This document shows positions 46,761 to 58,929 of a stretch of DNA of 64,000 nt, in pieces. Source of the stretch: Tetradesmus obliquus (lineage: Eukaryota; Chlorophyta; Chlorophyceae; Sphaeropleales; Scenedesmaceae); contig CP126198.1 of NCBI GenBank assembly GCA_030272155.1, forward strand, positions 5,022,001 to 5,086,000, read 5' to 3'. The notes beneath the pieces were generated by a model. It searched no databases. It saw only the letters and a list, made by a program, of their open reading frames with translations, and was not told where the DNA came from. Made by a program: the position numbers and the translations under genes. How positions within the stretch are numbered: the first letter of the stretch is position 1; the number at the start of each line of letters is the position of its first letter.

Positions 46761-48751
46761 TGCTGCCGCTGCCCCGCGGACTTAGATCTGACCGAACATC
46801 CTGCTGCTGCTGCTGCTGCAGCCGGTCCTCGGACAAGCTGTCCGAGGTTTCTTCCGCATCTGATCCAGAGCAACAGCTGCTCAAGGGTCCCCTGGGTGAC
46901 ACTGCTGCCGCCGCCGCCGCCGCTGCTGCTGCTGCTGCTGCTGCTGTAGGGCTGCTGGGGTCCTTAGGGGAGCCAGATGGCATCTGCACCATCTGCAGGA
47001 ACAGCAGCAGGTGGTGCAGCAGCGGTGATACATATGAGGGATTGTTGATGCTGTTGAGAACCTGAGATTGCATGTGACAAATTTGCTGTTTAATTGACAT
47101 GCAAGAGCGTAGAGATGCGGCACAGAACTGTCTGTGTCTGGCACAGCATAAGGCAGCACGGTAGACTGACATAAGTTTGCTGTGTCACTGAACCACAGGC
47201 AACCAATTTGTGCTTTTGAACCCCAAAACCCCACCTCTGCAATGTGGCTGAGGATGGTGCCCTGCTAGGCTGGTGACAACATGAAGTCTGCATGGTGCAT
47301 TGCCCTTGGCAAGTAGCTAAATCACAGGAAACCAAAAACACTTGTTTCCTACTAAACCATAGGAAAGTAAACCACGTGCTGAGCCCCAAACCGCACATCT
47401 GCAATGTGGCTGAGGATGGTGTCCTGCCAGGTGGGTCAGAACAAGAAGTCCGCATGCACTGCCCCACACCCAGCTAAACGACATAAAACCACAACCACAC
47501 TGTACCCTGTTTCTAAATAAACCACAGGCAAGTAAAGCGCACGCAGAGCCCTAAAACCCCACCTCTGCTACATGGCTGAGGATTGCGTCCTGCCATGCAG
47601 GTTACAACAGGAAGCCTGCGTGGTGCATAGCCCCGCACCCAACCAACCCACAGTTGCCTAACCGCACTATGCGCCGTAAACCCTGTGTCAAATTAAACCT
47701 CGCTCTGAGGCCTAAAACCCCACCTCTGCCACGTGGCTGAGGATGGTGTCCTGCCAGGCGGGCGAGAAGAGGAAGTCTGCGTGGTGCATGGTGGGGTGGT
47801 GCATGATGCGCGCGGCTGGCACGTCGTGGGTCAGCATGGCTGCCACGTGCTGCACTGGCACCAGGTCATCCTGCAGCAGCAGAGATCAAGGAGACATCGC
47901 AGCACCAAACATACAGACGTGATTACAAAAGAGGCTTGTCAAAGTCTAGCATGGCTGCCACATGCTGCACTGGCACCAAGTCATCCTGCAAAGGGATGAC
48001 ACCAAGGGCAGTTATGGCAGTCAGGGGGGTTGTGTGTGATACAGGCACGGCCCGTCGTGGGTCAGCATGGCTGCTACGTGCTGCACCGGCACCAGGTCAT
48101 CCTGCAGCAGTAGAGTGCAAGCAAACGTTGCGGCATTTAATGTATAGACGTTATTGAGGAAGGGAAGGAGCCCGGCAGCATGGCTGCTACATGCTGCACC
48201 GGCACTAAGTCATCCTGCAGCAGCAGAGATCAAGGAGACAGTGCAGCACCAAACGTGGACACAAAAGAGAGTTTTTGAAGTCTAGCAAGATGGCGGGGTG
48301 CTGCACCGGCACCAAGTCATCCTGCAAAGGGATGGCACCAAGGGCAGTTGGGGCAGTTGGGGGTTTGGGTGTGCAACAGCTATGGCACGTCGTGGGTCAG
48401 CATGGCTGGCACGTGCTGCACAGGCACCAGGTCATCCTGCAAAGGGATGACATCAAACATAGTTTGGGCAGCTGAGAAAAGGAGACAGGTGATGCGAGTA
48501 AGTATGGCAAGATCAGCAGCATGGCTGCCACGTGCTGCACCGGCACCAGGTCATCCTGCAGCAGTAGCGTGCAAGGAGGTGCAATAATTATAACCAATCA
48601 GGCACAAGGCTGGATGATCAACACACAGTCACGCCAGATGACTACCGTCAGCTGTCTGTAAGCATCCGCTGCACACAGTCTTTTCAAGAAGCAGCACGCA
48701 CCTTGTCACCCAGCACGAACAGCGAGCGCTGCGGCACCTCGTCAGGCCACT

Positions 48752-48806
<55 letters not shown>

Positions 48807-49360
48807 CAGTAGCAGCAGCAGCAGCAGGTGTATGATTGTGCTGCAGCCTTGTATTCCAGGTGCGCATGAGACCTGTAAGAGGATGAGCTACATGAAAGCA
48901 TTGCACCAAGAATGGGCAATGCACATATGCATGCACATAATCTCATACTGCAGTGCTGCAAAGCAGACCTGTGACACAAAGTAACATGTTACATGTTATC
49001 TTCTTGAAGTGTTACGTATCGTTTCATGCTGCGGCAGTGCTGATCAGATCTGGCAGCGCTCAACCACCAACTCCTCACCATGTTGACAGCCGAAAATCAA
49101 GCAGCTATGCCTCAACAACACTCTTGTGCTGCACTGAGGCAGTGCCACATTTTATAGGGGGCATTATTCTGCCCTGTGCCTGCAAAGATTCCAACAATCA
49201 ACTCCTCACCATGTTGACATCAGTCCAGAAGAAGTTCCTGCTGACGCTGGTTGCTGTGTGGATGTCTCGCGCGATGAGCCAGGTAACGAGGCCGGTGGTG
49301 GAGCGCGCAGGAGAGTACACAAAGTTGGAGATGAGGTGCCCGCTCCACTGCAACGTGCAG

Positions 49361-49393
<33 letters not shown>

Positions 49394-52300
49394 AAGATAG
49401 CCAGTGTGCTTCAGGTGTTTTATCAACATGTAGCGTGTAGGCACTTAGCACTGTTTCTGCCTCCCAATTCCATGCGACAGCTGCAGGGCCCCGTAAAACT
49501 CACCATGCAGCAGCAGACAGGGTCAATCAGTGCCATGCTGTGCACCTTTTCCGGTGCCAGCTTCAGCAGGCACGACACGTAAAAGGTGCCGTAGGAGTGC
49601 GCAACCATGGAGGCCTTGCGTATGCCGTGCAGGTCAAACATGGCCGACATGTCACGAGCCACCTGCGGTCCAACATAACATCTTTGGTCAACAGTAGTTG
49701 CAAGCAGCTTTGACAGATGTCGTAGGAGTGTGCAACCATGGAGGCCTTGCGTATGCCGTGCAGGTCAAACATGGCCGACATGTCACGCGCGACCTGCGGT
49801 CAAACATAACAAACACACCTGGTCAAAATTTGAACAAGTCGAAGGCACTGGCACCAACTGCTTTCCGAGACATGCAGTGTCTGGTGCGCATAACAACATC
49901 AAGCATGCTCTTGCATGAGACGTGTTATGACAAACCTCTGGCGCCGTCGGGATGTGGTCCGTCCAGCGCATCCTCAAGTGCTTGTACTCCACCGCCAGCA
50001 GCACTTTAGTATGACATAACAACAAGTAACGCGTTATTACAAACCTCTGGCGCTGTCGGGATGTGGCCTGTCCAGCGCATGCTCAAATGCTTGTACTCCA
50101 CCGCCAGCAGCACTTTAGTATGACATAACAACAAGTAACGCGTTATTACAAACCTCTGGCGCTGTCGGGATGTGGCCTGTCCAGCGCATGCTCAAATGCT
50201 TTTACTCCACTGCCAGCAGCACTCAAATAATACATAGCAACAAGTAACGTGTTGTAACAAACCTCTGGCGCCGTTGGGATGTGGTCTGTCCAGCGCATGC
50301 TCAAGTGCTTGTACTCCACTGCCAGCAGTGGCCGGCCCAGTGCAGTGGTGCGCAGCAGGAAAGGGATGTAGGGCAGCAGCCCAGCCCCCACACCATGCAG
50401 GAAGATGATGGGGTGCAGGTGGTCCCTGGAGGCCAGCTGCCTGCAGGAAATAACAAAGGAGCAGAAGAGGTTGGAGTTCAGCACTATGTGTGCCATGCTG
50501 TGCAGGCAAATGATGGGGTGCCGGTGGCCTTTGAATGCCAGCTGCCTGCAGGAAAACTCAAGACAAAATCCATGTTTTGCAGGAATGGGATGTAGGGCAG
50601 CAGCCCAGCCGTGCAGGAAGATGATGGGGTGTAGGTGGTCCCTGGAGGGCAGCTGCCTGCAGGACAGAAACAGAAAAGCATCACTGACACACACAGAGGG
50701 AAGAGGCGAGGTTGATGGCAGCATCAGCGCTTGCAGGGAAGTCGATATGCAGGTGCAACTGCACCCTCAAGAAACCACCAAACCCCAGGGTAAGTAGCAA
50801 GCCAAATTTGGTCAACGAGAACAAGCTATGCAGCAGGTGAGGTGTCTGTTGCCATCCTCTGCTGCTTTGCAGCTAGCCCACCGCCTCACCCGTGCGCAGC
50901 CTGCCACTCAGTGGGCAAGTTATACGTGTAGTAAGTATAAGCCCCATAGCTGTGCCCCTTGAAGCCAGCAGCCAGCAGCATGGCGTGCTTTGCTGCTGCC
51001 ATGCCTTCACAAAAGAGGTAGAAGGCAAGGGGCCTGTAGTGGGCCTTGAGGGGCTCCTGCAGGTGGTCCAGGTACTGCAGATCGGGGTTCAGCCCGTCCT
51101 CAAACCTGCAGGGTTCAGGGTGCGATTGAGCCTTGTGTGTTGTTTTGTTATGATCAACAACATATTATGGGAATGCGAGTTCAGTTGGTGCTGATCAAAG
51201 TGTTGCCAGGCGCCGCATGGAAGTATGGGATTGAGAAGCAGTGGGTGATGCAGCGTGCCAGAAGCATACACACAGCAAAACATGTGCGGCACAAAGTGAG
51301 ACCCTCTCCCCGGCCATGTCAATGGTCTTTGAATTTGATGGGTTTGTTGTTTAGAATCCGGTGTAAAGACTGTTTCAAAGGGAGATGTAACAATGATCCG
51401 CACCTGTAGCCCCACACTCGCTCTATGGCCAGCAGCATCTCCTCCACCAGCCCCTCCTTGCCCTCAGCACGCAGCTGATCCCTGCAGCAGCAACAACAGA
51501 TTACAGATGATCTATGATGAGATATAGTAGTTTGATTTACAAACTATGTAGAGCTTGGCTGCAGTTGATAACTAGCAGCAATTTGTTGTTTGCTGTTAAC
51601 CATGATGCATCTGCCGGACGCACTGCCAAGCCAGTGACAGCTGCCGTTGCTCCGCTGCCAATCGCCATGGCTGCTGTGTCACTGCTGCCTGCCGGGCTGC
51701 TGCTGCTGCTGCTGCTGCTGCCGCAGCCTGTTGCTCACATGGTCTTGTAGAAGTAGCCGCGTGCCACCAGCTCCGCTGCGTTGCCCCTCCGTATCTCCAT
51801 GATAGGCACGTTGTCAAACCAGCACTTGATCAGCTGCAGGGACGTGTTGTTTTGTTTTGAACAATCCGAGGTTCAAGTCCAGGGTTGTGGCAGGCATCAG
51901 CATGTTAGCAGTGGCAGATGAGTATGTGAGAAGGTAAACCCCTGGAGTTAGCTGATGCTTAGCTACGGTCACTTACTGCTGTGTAGAAAACACAATTCTC
52001 TTGAACTGTCATTTCACAAGGCTGCGGGCAGCAGCTGCAGCGCTGTTCGCTACGTATCATCCGCCTACGCATCAGCCAGGACAACTATTTTGCAGGCATT
52101 GTATTCATAAACGTATGTGTTGCTTATCATATCGCTGCTCTCACCTCTGCAATCGCCAGCACCTTCACATTGTAGTGACTGCTAGAATGCCACTTTTCAA
52201 AAAAAGCCCAGCCGTCATGCTCCTCAGGAGCATGCTGCTCCGGAATCTCATCCAGCGCTGCTTTCTTTGACCGCCACAGCACAAAAAACACCGCTTCTGC

Positions 52301-52528
52301 TGCCAGCAGCACAATTGGCCACCAGGGAGCGTGCTGTATCAGTACTGCTGCTAGCTTCCAGGCGAGTAGCAACTGTCCTGCAAGAGCTAGCAGCAGGCCC
52401 GTTAGCGCACGCAGCTGCAGCCACAGCAGCAGCCGCGCGTTGACGCCGGGTGCTGCGTGTTGCTGCGCATCGGTGGCTTGTTTGCTGCTGCTGCTGCTGC
52501 CGTTGACTTTGTGTCGCATCGAAAGTGG

Positions 52529-52597
<69 letters not shown>

Positions 52598-52792
52598 AGC
52601 AGTGCTAGCCTGCCCAATGGGTGGGCTGTGCGTGTACGCAGCTAGCACCGCTTTGCCAAAATTTCCTGCAAGTCGTCCTGCAAGTTTCCTGCAAGTAGTG
52701 CACAGGAGCAAGGCTGTTGCTGCATTGCAAGTGCCTGAGGATGCTTTCAGGAGCACCCATGGCTGATTGACTGACTCATGGCACACCAGCAT
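46678..52792 (-). CDS. Membrane-anchored alpha/beta hydrolase
   Basis: Ten exons: 52145-52792, 51739-51833, 51404-51481, 50890-51105, 50263-50440, 49504-49662, 49210-49347, 48702-48749, 47724-47870, 46678-46992; 2022 nt, 673 residues, all phases consistent. Residues ~121-152 and 158-173 are two membrane segments following a poly-Ala stretch. Hydrolase fold: IIFLHGVGAG (oxyanion-hole loop, 357-366), VAHSYGT with nucleophile Ser428, FVLGDKDDLVP with acid Asp521 or 522, and MHHADF with His549/550. It resembles uncharacterised fungal and algal lipase-like proteins; substrate unknown, possibly a lipid ester at a membrane. The C-terminal ~100 residues are Ala/Ser-rich and probably disordered. Confidence 0.82.
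47220..47760 (-). repeat. Four copies of the LSHVAE exon end
   Basis: The donor end of exon 47724-47870 (CTCTGCCACGTGGCTGAGGA on the + strand) recurs downstream at about 47555, 47392 and 47225, spacing ~165 bp. Confidence 0.85.
47858..48600 (-). repeat. Seven copies of the DDLVPVQHVAAM exon start
   Basis: GGCACCA(G/A)GTCATCCTGCA occurs at 47858, 47972, 48089, 48201, 48307, 48423 and 48541, the first being the real acceptor of exon 47724-47870. Spacing is 106-118 bp. Two spacer types alternate irregularly: CAGCAG(C/T)AG-type and AAAGGGATG-type. Confidence 0.92.
49504..49795 (-). repeat. Copy of the nucleophile exon start
   Basis: VARDMSAMFDLHGIRKASMV with acceptor is repeated at about 49720-49795, immediately upstream (in transcription) of the true exon, and breaks off before the serine motif is complete. 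Confidence 0.85.
49931..50690 (-). repeat. Copies at both ends of the HG-loop exon
   Basis: The exon end LLAVEYKHLSMRWTDHIPTAPE with donor (50263) is repeated downstream at about 50151, 50041 and 49931, 108-110 bp apart and nearly identical. The exon start SRDHLHPIIFLHG (50440) has upstream copies at about 50500-50560 and 50590-50660. Confidence 0.9.
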
Positions 52793-54048
52793 GCTGGCAA
52801 ACTAGCAGATGCAGCCTAGAGTGCTGCTACATCGCTCAGGCTGTGCAAATACACAGTTCAAAAGGGTACTTGAAGCAGTTTGAGGCTGTCTATTGCATGT
52901 CCATGCTGCTCAGGGGTCGGCGCCAGGTCACATGCGCAGACAGCATGCCCACTAGTTACACCTGACCAGCATCACCAGATGCACCTCGTTCTGCGGCACC
53001 TGGCAGGCTGAATGTGATAAAATGCTCAGTTTGATGTTGCTTGTGGCTGCTGTACTAGCAGACGCTGCGGAAATGCTGCACTGTGTGCCAGGCTTTCAGA
53101 CGTACCCGCCCCGTTACGTTGAGAAGAGGCTGTTCAGCCCGCCAGCGCTCCTTTGCAATCAGGCTTCTAAGTAGAACAAGTTTGCAGATACTGGCATCGA
53201 TCATGTGCAGCACACATGTTTGTTGATGGGTCGAGCCGCGTGCAATCGCTTGCCAAAAATTGCTGCTGAAGCCTCTTTCGGAGAGCTATATTTTTGATAG
53301 CTGTACCTTACAAAAAAGGCGCAGACGTGCTTCTTGTTTGAAGGCAAGCAAACGAAACACAATCTGCGTGCGTAACCCGGCGTCAATGGATCCCGTGTTT
53401 AGGTGCACATTTACGCTTGAAAGCAGGATGATAGCAAATGACTTGCAAATGTTCCGTCGCTGCTGTCCTGTGTTGTCAGTTCCTTTCTGTGACAGCGTAT
53501 GGGACCTGGAGTGTGCAGCAGCTTATCACCGCACTCCTTCAACTCTATCTCAAAGTACAAGCTTGAAAACGTTCTACTTGAGGTGCAGTCTGCGTGTGTT
53601 TCTGGACGCGGTCACTGCTGCCCTTTGTTGAGAACGCTACAAGTGCTACCTGGTTGCTTCGCCGCAGCATCTGTAAACAACCTATATACCCTTTACAGAA
53701 CATTGAAACCTACATTTAGCTTGGAACGGGTGATCAGCCGACAACAGGCGTTCCCTGCAGCAGCACTGCTGCTGCTGCTACTGCTGCTGCTGTGGCAGCA
53801 GTAGTGTAATAGAGTCGCAACACACAAATGGCGGACCTTGCTGCATCACAGAGTCATGCAGCAGCACAGCAGGGCAGCCTAGCATCCTACAAGTAAGCAG
53901 CTGGCAGCACTTCCACTCTGGCATGGCTAGCAGTGCTTGGCATCAAAGATAGGATCCTGCACAATCTCTTTTGCAATTTCACGGTTTGCATGCATGTGCA
54001 ACATCAGTAATATGCTTCTACAAAGCAATAGACCATCAGCAGCATATC
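52793..54048. other. Divergent intergenic region between hydrolase and sulfate-binding genes
   Basis: Should hold the promoters of both genes. Open frames of 60-120 codons occur but have no recognisable motifs or splice logic. No promoter element could be assigned. Confidence 0.45.
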
Positions 54049-55566
54049 ATGCGCAGCGTAGCCAGACTCCACATGCAGCCTGCAAGCAGCTGTTGTACAT
54101 TCTGTTTGCATCTGTTGTTCACTTCTGTTCGCTGCCACCTGTGCAGGCCAGCACCCCGGCTGCTATTTGGCTTCAGCTTAGCAGCCTTCAGCCAACATGC
54201 ACGCGCAGCACACGCAGCAGGCAGCAGCAGCAACAGCGCCGGCCAGCAGCAGCAGCAGCAGCAGCAGCAGGCGCTGACCTTAACATCAGGGCCAGGCGGC
54301 AACAGCAGCAGCTGGGGCGGCGGCGACGGCAGCAGCTGGGGTTCTGGGACCCCCCAAAACCCCGGCCCCCAGCCACTGGCGCTGCTGGCAGCAGCAAACA
54401 AAGAGCCCCTAGTGCTGACTGTGGCGTCATTTGCTGTTACAAAGCTGGCCTATGTGCGGCTCACGAAGCTGTTCCGGGAGAAGTACTTGCAGGAAAAGGG
54501 CGTGGATGTGCGCTTCAGGCTGACCTTTGCAGGCAGCGGTGTGCAGGTGAGGGTGTGAGCTCGCCTGCTGTGATACATGCTGAATGCATGCATAGCGTGG
54601 CACCTCCTGCAAGCTGGTTGCAGCAGTGTTTGTACATGGTCCGCAGCAGATGTGCAAGATGGCGTGGACGTGGGTTCAGGCTGACCTGTGCAGGCAGCGG
54701 CGTGCAGGTGAGGCTACTTCACGCCCTTGAGGTGCTGTGTGACGTGCTGTTGTGGCAGCGGCAGCAGCAGCAGCACTGCAGTGCCGTGGATGTTCGCTTC
54801 AGGCTGACCTTTGCAGGCAGCGGTGTGCAGGTAAGGCTGTTTTAGCAAGTCCTTTAACTGCTGCAGACGTGGTGGCGCCGCCTGCACATGTCACGTTTTA
54901 GAAGGTAGTGCCTGCCCCACCAACAAACACCTTAATCGTCTTCCTTTTTATGCTTGCAGGCGCGTGCGGTGATTGACGGCCTGCCTGCAGACATGGTGGC
55001 GCTGGCGCTGCCGCTGGACGTGCAGAAGACTGCCTGCCCCACCAACTTGTGTCTGCATACTCTTTCTCCTTTTGAACTTGCAGGCGCGTGCCGTCATCGA
55101 TGGCCTGCCTGCAGACATGGTGGCGCTGGCGCTGCCGCTGACCGTGCAACCAATTTCCCTGCCGCAACAGCTTATGTTGTTTTCCGTCTTTCTGTTGATG
55201 TGTGCAGGCGCGTGCAGTGATTGACGGCCTGCCTGCAGATATGGTGGCCCTGGCGTTGCCGCTGGACGTGCAGAAGATTGCTGGCCTCGCCAACTTGTGT
55301 CTGCATTGTCCTTCTCCCTTTGAACTTGCAGGCGCGTGCCGTCATTGACGGCTTGCCCGCAGATATGGTGGCCCTGGCGTTGCCGCTGGACGTGCAGAAG
55401 ATTGCTGATGCGGGACTGCTCAGCGCCAACTGGCAGAAGGGCTTCCCCCTGGGCTCCGTGGGTGAGTCAGTGTGACATGTTATTAACATGGTTATAATCT
55501 TTGTCAGTGACAACATCAATGTGATGCGATGCTTGGCAGGGGGTCATGATTGTGTGAGAAGGGATG

Positions 55567-55604
<38 letters not shown>

Positions 55605-55668
55605 TTGCTGTGTAGCTAGACACCAGCTGCTTGCGTGCCAGCAGGCTTCCTTAGGCGCCTGAATTGCA

Positions 55669-55718
<50 letters not shown>

Positions 55719-58376
55719 CGGTGTGTGTCGCTGCAGTGTGTGAGACAACTGTGGCGCTGGTGGTGCGCCCGGGCAACCCAAAAAACATTCAGAGCTGGGA
55801 GGACCTCACACAGCCTGGGCTGCAGGTCAGGCGGTTTAACGATGTAACATTCTGTTATAACATAGCAGTAGCACGTCACATGCCATGCACCACCAGGCAA
55901 TGCTGCAAAGGGCAGCACGTGGCTGGTATGTGTTGATGCTTATCGGGTGTGCATGCACAGTGCAAGATGCGTGGAGATTTAGAGGAACCTTGAACTTGCA
56001 CCATTCTAGGCCCCGATGGCTGGGCGCAAAAAGCGACAAGGTGCTGCTGCTGCTTTTGCAGGTGATTGTGGCCAACCCCAAGACAGCTGGCGTGGCCCGT
56101 TGGATCTTCCTGGCGCTGTGGGGCAGCAAGATGAAGAAGGGCGCGGCAGCAGCAAAGGAGTACATCACAAAGGTCGGTCAAACACCGGTCAAACCTGGTC
56201 AAACCTGAGTTCTTGACACTAGTCAAAACCCCGGTAAAGGTTAAATAATCAACTTGCTGTAGGAGGTTGGAAGCAGCTGCAGGTATTGTCTGATAGGCAA
56301 TATATGCCTTGTGGGCGGGGCATGAGGAGCAGGTCCTCTACCATTGGCTGCTGCTGGACTGTCACCTTGACCCGACGCCTGCCATTGCTGCTGCTGGAAT
56401 TGATCTGGGTCCAGGTGTTTGACAACGTGCTGGTGCAGCCGCTGGCTGCTGCTGCACTAAACCCTGACTCCTGCCTCTGCCTGCCTGCTGATTAAACCCT
56501 TTCCAGGTGTTTGACAACGTGCTGGTGCAGCCGCGTGACGCGCGCGAGGCGAGTGACGTGTTCTACCGGCAGCGCCTGGGAGACGTGCTACTCACGTACG
56601 AGAACGAGGTCGTGCTCACAAACCAGGTACGGCTAGGGTTGAGCATCATTCTAGATGCTTTTTAGGGGTGGTGGTTGTGTTGGGGGCTTTGTGTGTGCTG
56701 GCAGCCCCTCGGCGATTTGCTGCTCACGTACGAGAACGACGTCGTGCTCACAAACCAGGTGCGGCTAGAGTCTAGGTTCAGAGTTTATGATTGTGTTGTG
56801 TAGGTAGGATTGTGTTGTGTGGGATTGCAGGGGTTTGATTATGGACTTTAGCGATGTGCTGCTGACATACGAGAACTAAGTGGTGCTCACCAACCAGGTG
56901 TGGCTAGGGTTGAGCATCATGTGTATGTGTTTGGGAGGGTTGTTGGCTGTGTCGGGGACTGTGTGTGCACCGGCAGCGCCCTGAGGCCGTGTTGCTGACG
57001 TATGCCAATAAGGCCGTGCTCACACCAGATGCACTGTCATTTGATGTGGGTATGCTGTAGACGCGCACATAGCAGGCGCTTGAGCGCCAACTCGCGATCT
57101 GGCGCCTCCTCACTTTGACACTGTCAAAATCAACTTCAACCTGCTACAATGTGTTACATGATGTGTTATGTGACGCAGGTGTACGGTCCGGAGAAGGCGT
57201 TGCCGTATGTGGTGCCGTCCCCCAACGTGCGCACCGAGTTCCCCATGGCTCTGGTCGACAAACCCTTCATCATTTTTTTTAATCCTCAAATAACATGCTA
57301 TGTAACATGTTACATAACGCAGGTGTACGGCCCCGAGAAGGCGCTGCCGTACGTTGTGCCCTCGCCCAATGTACGCATCGAGTGCCCTATGGCTCTGGTT
57401 GATAAGGTGCTGGACGCGCGCCCAGCAGCAGCACGGGAGGCGGCTCATGCCTTTGGCAAGTTCTGCTTCACTCCGGAGGCACAGGTGGGTGTTGAGACAG
57501 CTATACTTTGTTTGGAGAAGAGTTTCCTGGAGTAGTTGTGGTGCTCCTGCAGCACAAGGTCTGCTGGTTTTAGGGGCGGCGCCAACTGGCTTGAGTGAGG
57601 GCGTTGGGTCCAGGTGCAGAGGGTTTGGTGGGTGAGTGCCCCATGGCGCTGGTTGATAAGGTGCTGGATGCCCGCCCGGCAGCAGCACGGGAGGCGGCAC
57701 ATGCCTTCGGCAAGTTCTGCTTCACTCCGGAGGCGCAGGTGCGTTCTGAAACAAAAAGGTATTTGTGTCCCTGAAATAGCTTTGCAGCTCCTTCTTCACA
57801 AGTGTTTGTGTTTTGGCGGCCCCGCCAATTGGGTTGACTGTGGGCATTGGGTCGGGTTGCAGAGGGTTTGGTGGGTGAGTGCCCGATGGCATCATCTCAC
57901 TGCTGCATTGTACCGCCTCACTGTACCACCTCATTGTTATTGTACTGCCGCAGGTTGAGTTTGGCCGTGTGGGCTTCCGCACCAACCGCAAGCTGTGCAA
58001 GACGCCACCGGCCCACCTGGCGGGCCAGTGGCCAATTTTGCTTGCCTCACCTTGCACTGCCGCCTCCCTCGCCAAGTTTGATCGCTTGGCTTCCGCAGCA
58101 ACCGCAAGCTGTGTTGCACTGCCTCAATGTCTCTTTCTCTTGTACCTGTAGGTTGAGTTTGGCCGTGTGGGCTTCCGCACCAACCGCAAGCTGTGCAAAA
58201 CGCCGCCAGCCCACCTGGCGGGCCAGCCACAGATCAAGATGTGGACGGTGGACAAGGAGCTAGGCGGTTGGGGTTCAGCGCAGCGGCGCTTTTTTGATGC
58301 CGGCGAGATCTTAGATCAGATTCAGGCTGATGTGGGCGCGCGCAAGGCTGAGGCGCGCAAGGCAGGCAAGAAGTAA
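54049..58376 (+). CDS. Sbp: Chloroplast sulfate-binding protein
   Basis: Substrate-binding subunit of the chloroplast-envelope sulfate ABC transporter of green algae (homologue of bacterial CysP/Sbp). Exons: 54049-54546, 55332-55461, 55737-55825, 56062-56172, 56507-56626, 57323-57484, 58152-58376; 1335 nt, 444 residues. After an Ala/Ser/Gln-rich leader the mature protein begins EPLVLTVASFAVTKLAYVRL. Family motifs in order: TFAGSGVQARAVIDGLPADM, VALALPLDV, LVVRPGNPKNIQSWEDL, VANPKTAGVARW, GDVLLTYENEVVL, PSPNVRIECPMALVDKV. The C-terminal 50 residues add a basic tail (EARKAGKK). The start ATG is the first in frame; an additional 5' exon is possible. TGTAA at 58925-58929 may be the polyadenylation signal. 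Confidence 0.9.
54500..55461 (+). repeat. Splice-junction copies in Sbp, first intron
   Basis: FRLTFAGSGVQ with donor (true copy ending 54546) recurs at about 54685-54710 and 54795-54830. ARAVIDGLPADMVALALPLD with acceptor occurs at about 54960, 55083 and 55208 before the true exon at 55332, spacing ~125 bp. Confidence 0.92.
56412..57740 (+). repeat. Splice-junction copies around Sbp exons 5 and 6
   Basis: VFDNVLVQP with acceptor occurs at about 56412 before 56507. LLTYENEVVLTNQ with donor (56626) recurs at about 56716-56758, 56858-56897 and weakly near 56990. VYGPEKALPYVVPSPNVR occurs at 57179 before 57323. ALVDKVLDARPAAAREAAHAF with donor recurs at about 57640-57740. Confidence 0.9.
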
Positions 58377-58910
58377 AGGCGCCGTGGGACGCAGCAAGGT
58401 TTGATACCTGCAGATGCAAGCAGGCGCAGCGAAGCAGATGTCGAGAAGTCGGCATAAGCAAGGATTCGCCCAGGTGGCACGGTTGCTGGTGGCTTTGGTT
58501 TGGGACCATGGACAAGGAGCTTGGCGGCTGGGGTTCTGCGCAGCGGCGCTTCTTCCATGCGGGCGAGATCCTGGACCAGATCCAGGCTGATGTGGGCGCA
58601 CGCAAGGCTGAGGCGCGCAAGGCAGGGAAGAAGTAGATGTGCAGTGAGGGACGTCGTGTGAAGCCAAGGCCAGCAGGCATTGCTGCAAGCGCAATGCAGC
58701 AGATGCTGAGAAGTAGGCACTAGCAAGTGCTTGTCAAGCTGGTGCTGTTGTAACACTGTTGCTAAGGCTTCGCTGGACGGTGGACAAGGAGCTTGGCGGC
58801 TGGGGTTCTGCACAGCGGCGCTTTTTCGATGCTGGCGAGATCTTAGATCAGATCCAGGCTGATGTGGGAGCCGCAAGGCGGAGGCGCGCAAGGCAGGCAA
58901 GAAGGAGACA
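57954..58910 (+). repeat. Copies at both ends of the Sbp terminal exon
   Basis: VEFGRVGFRTNRKLCKTPPA occurs at 57954 and, shortened, near 58085 before the true exon start at 58152. The exon end VDKELGGWGSAQRRFF…ARKAGKK-stop is repeated beyond the stop at about 58507-58635 and 58778-58905, the last with a one-base deletion near its end. Confidence 0.9.
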
Positions 58911-58929
58911 CACAGTGCGGGAGTTGTAA

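Noticed and set aside
49931-50340. Assembly stutter as sole explanation of near-identical 110-bp copies
   Set aside because: These copies are the most alike in the window, but most other arrays contain clearly diverged copies with different spacers, so artefact alone does not explain the pattern. It remains possible for individual arrays.
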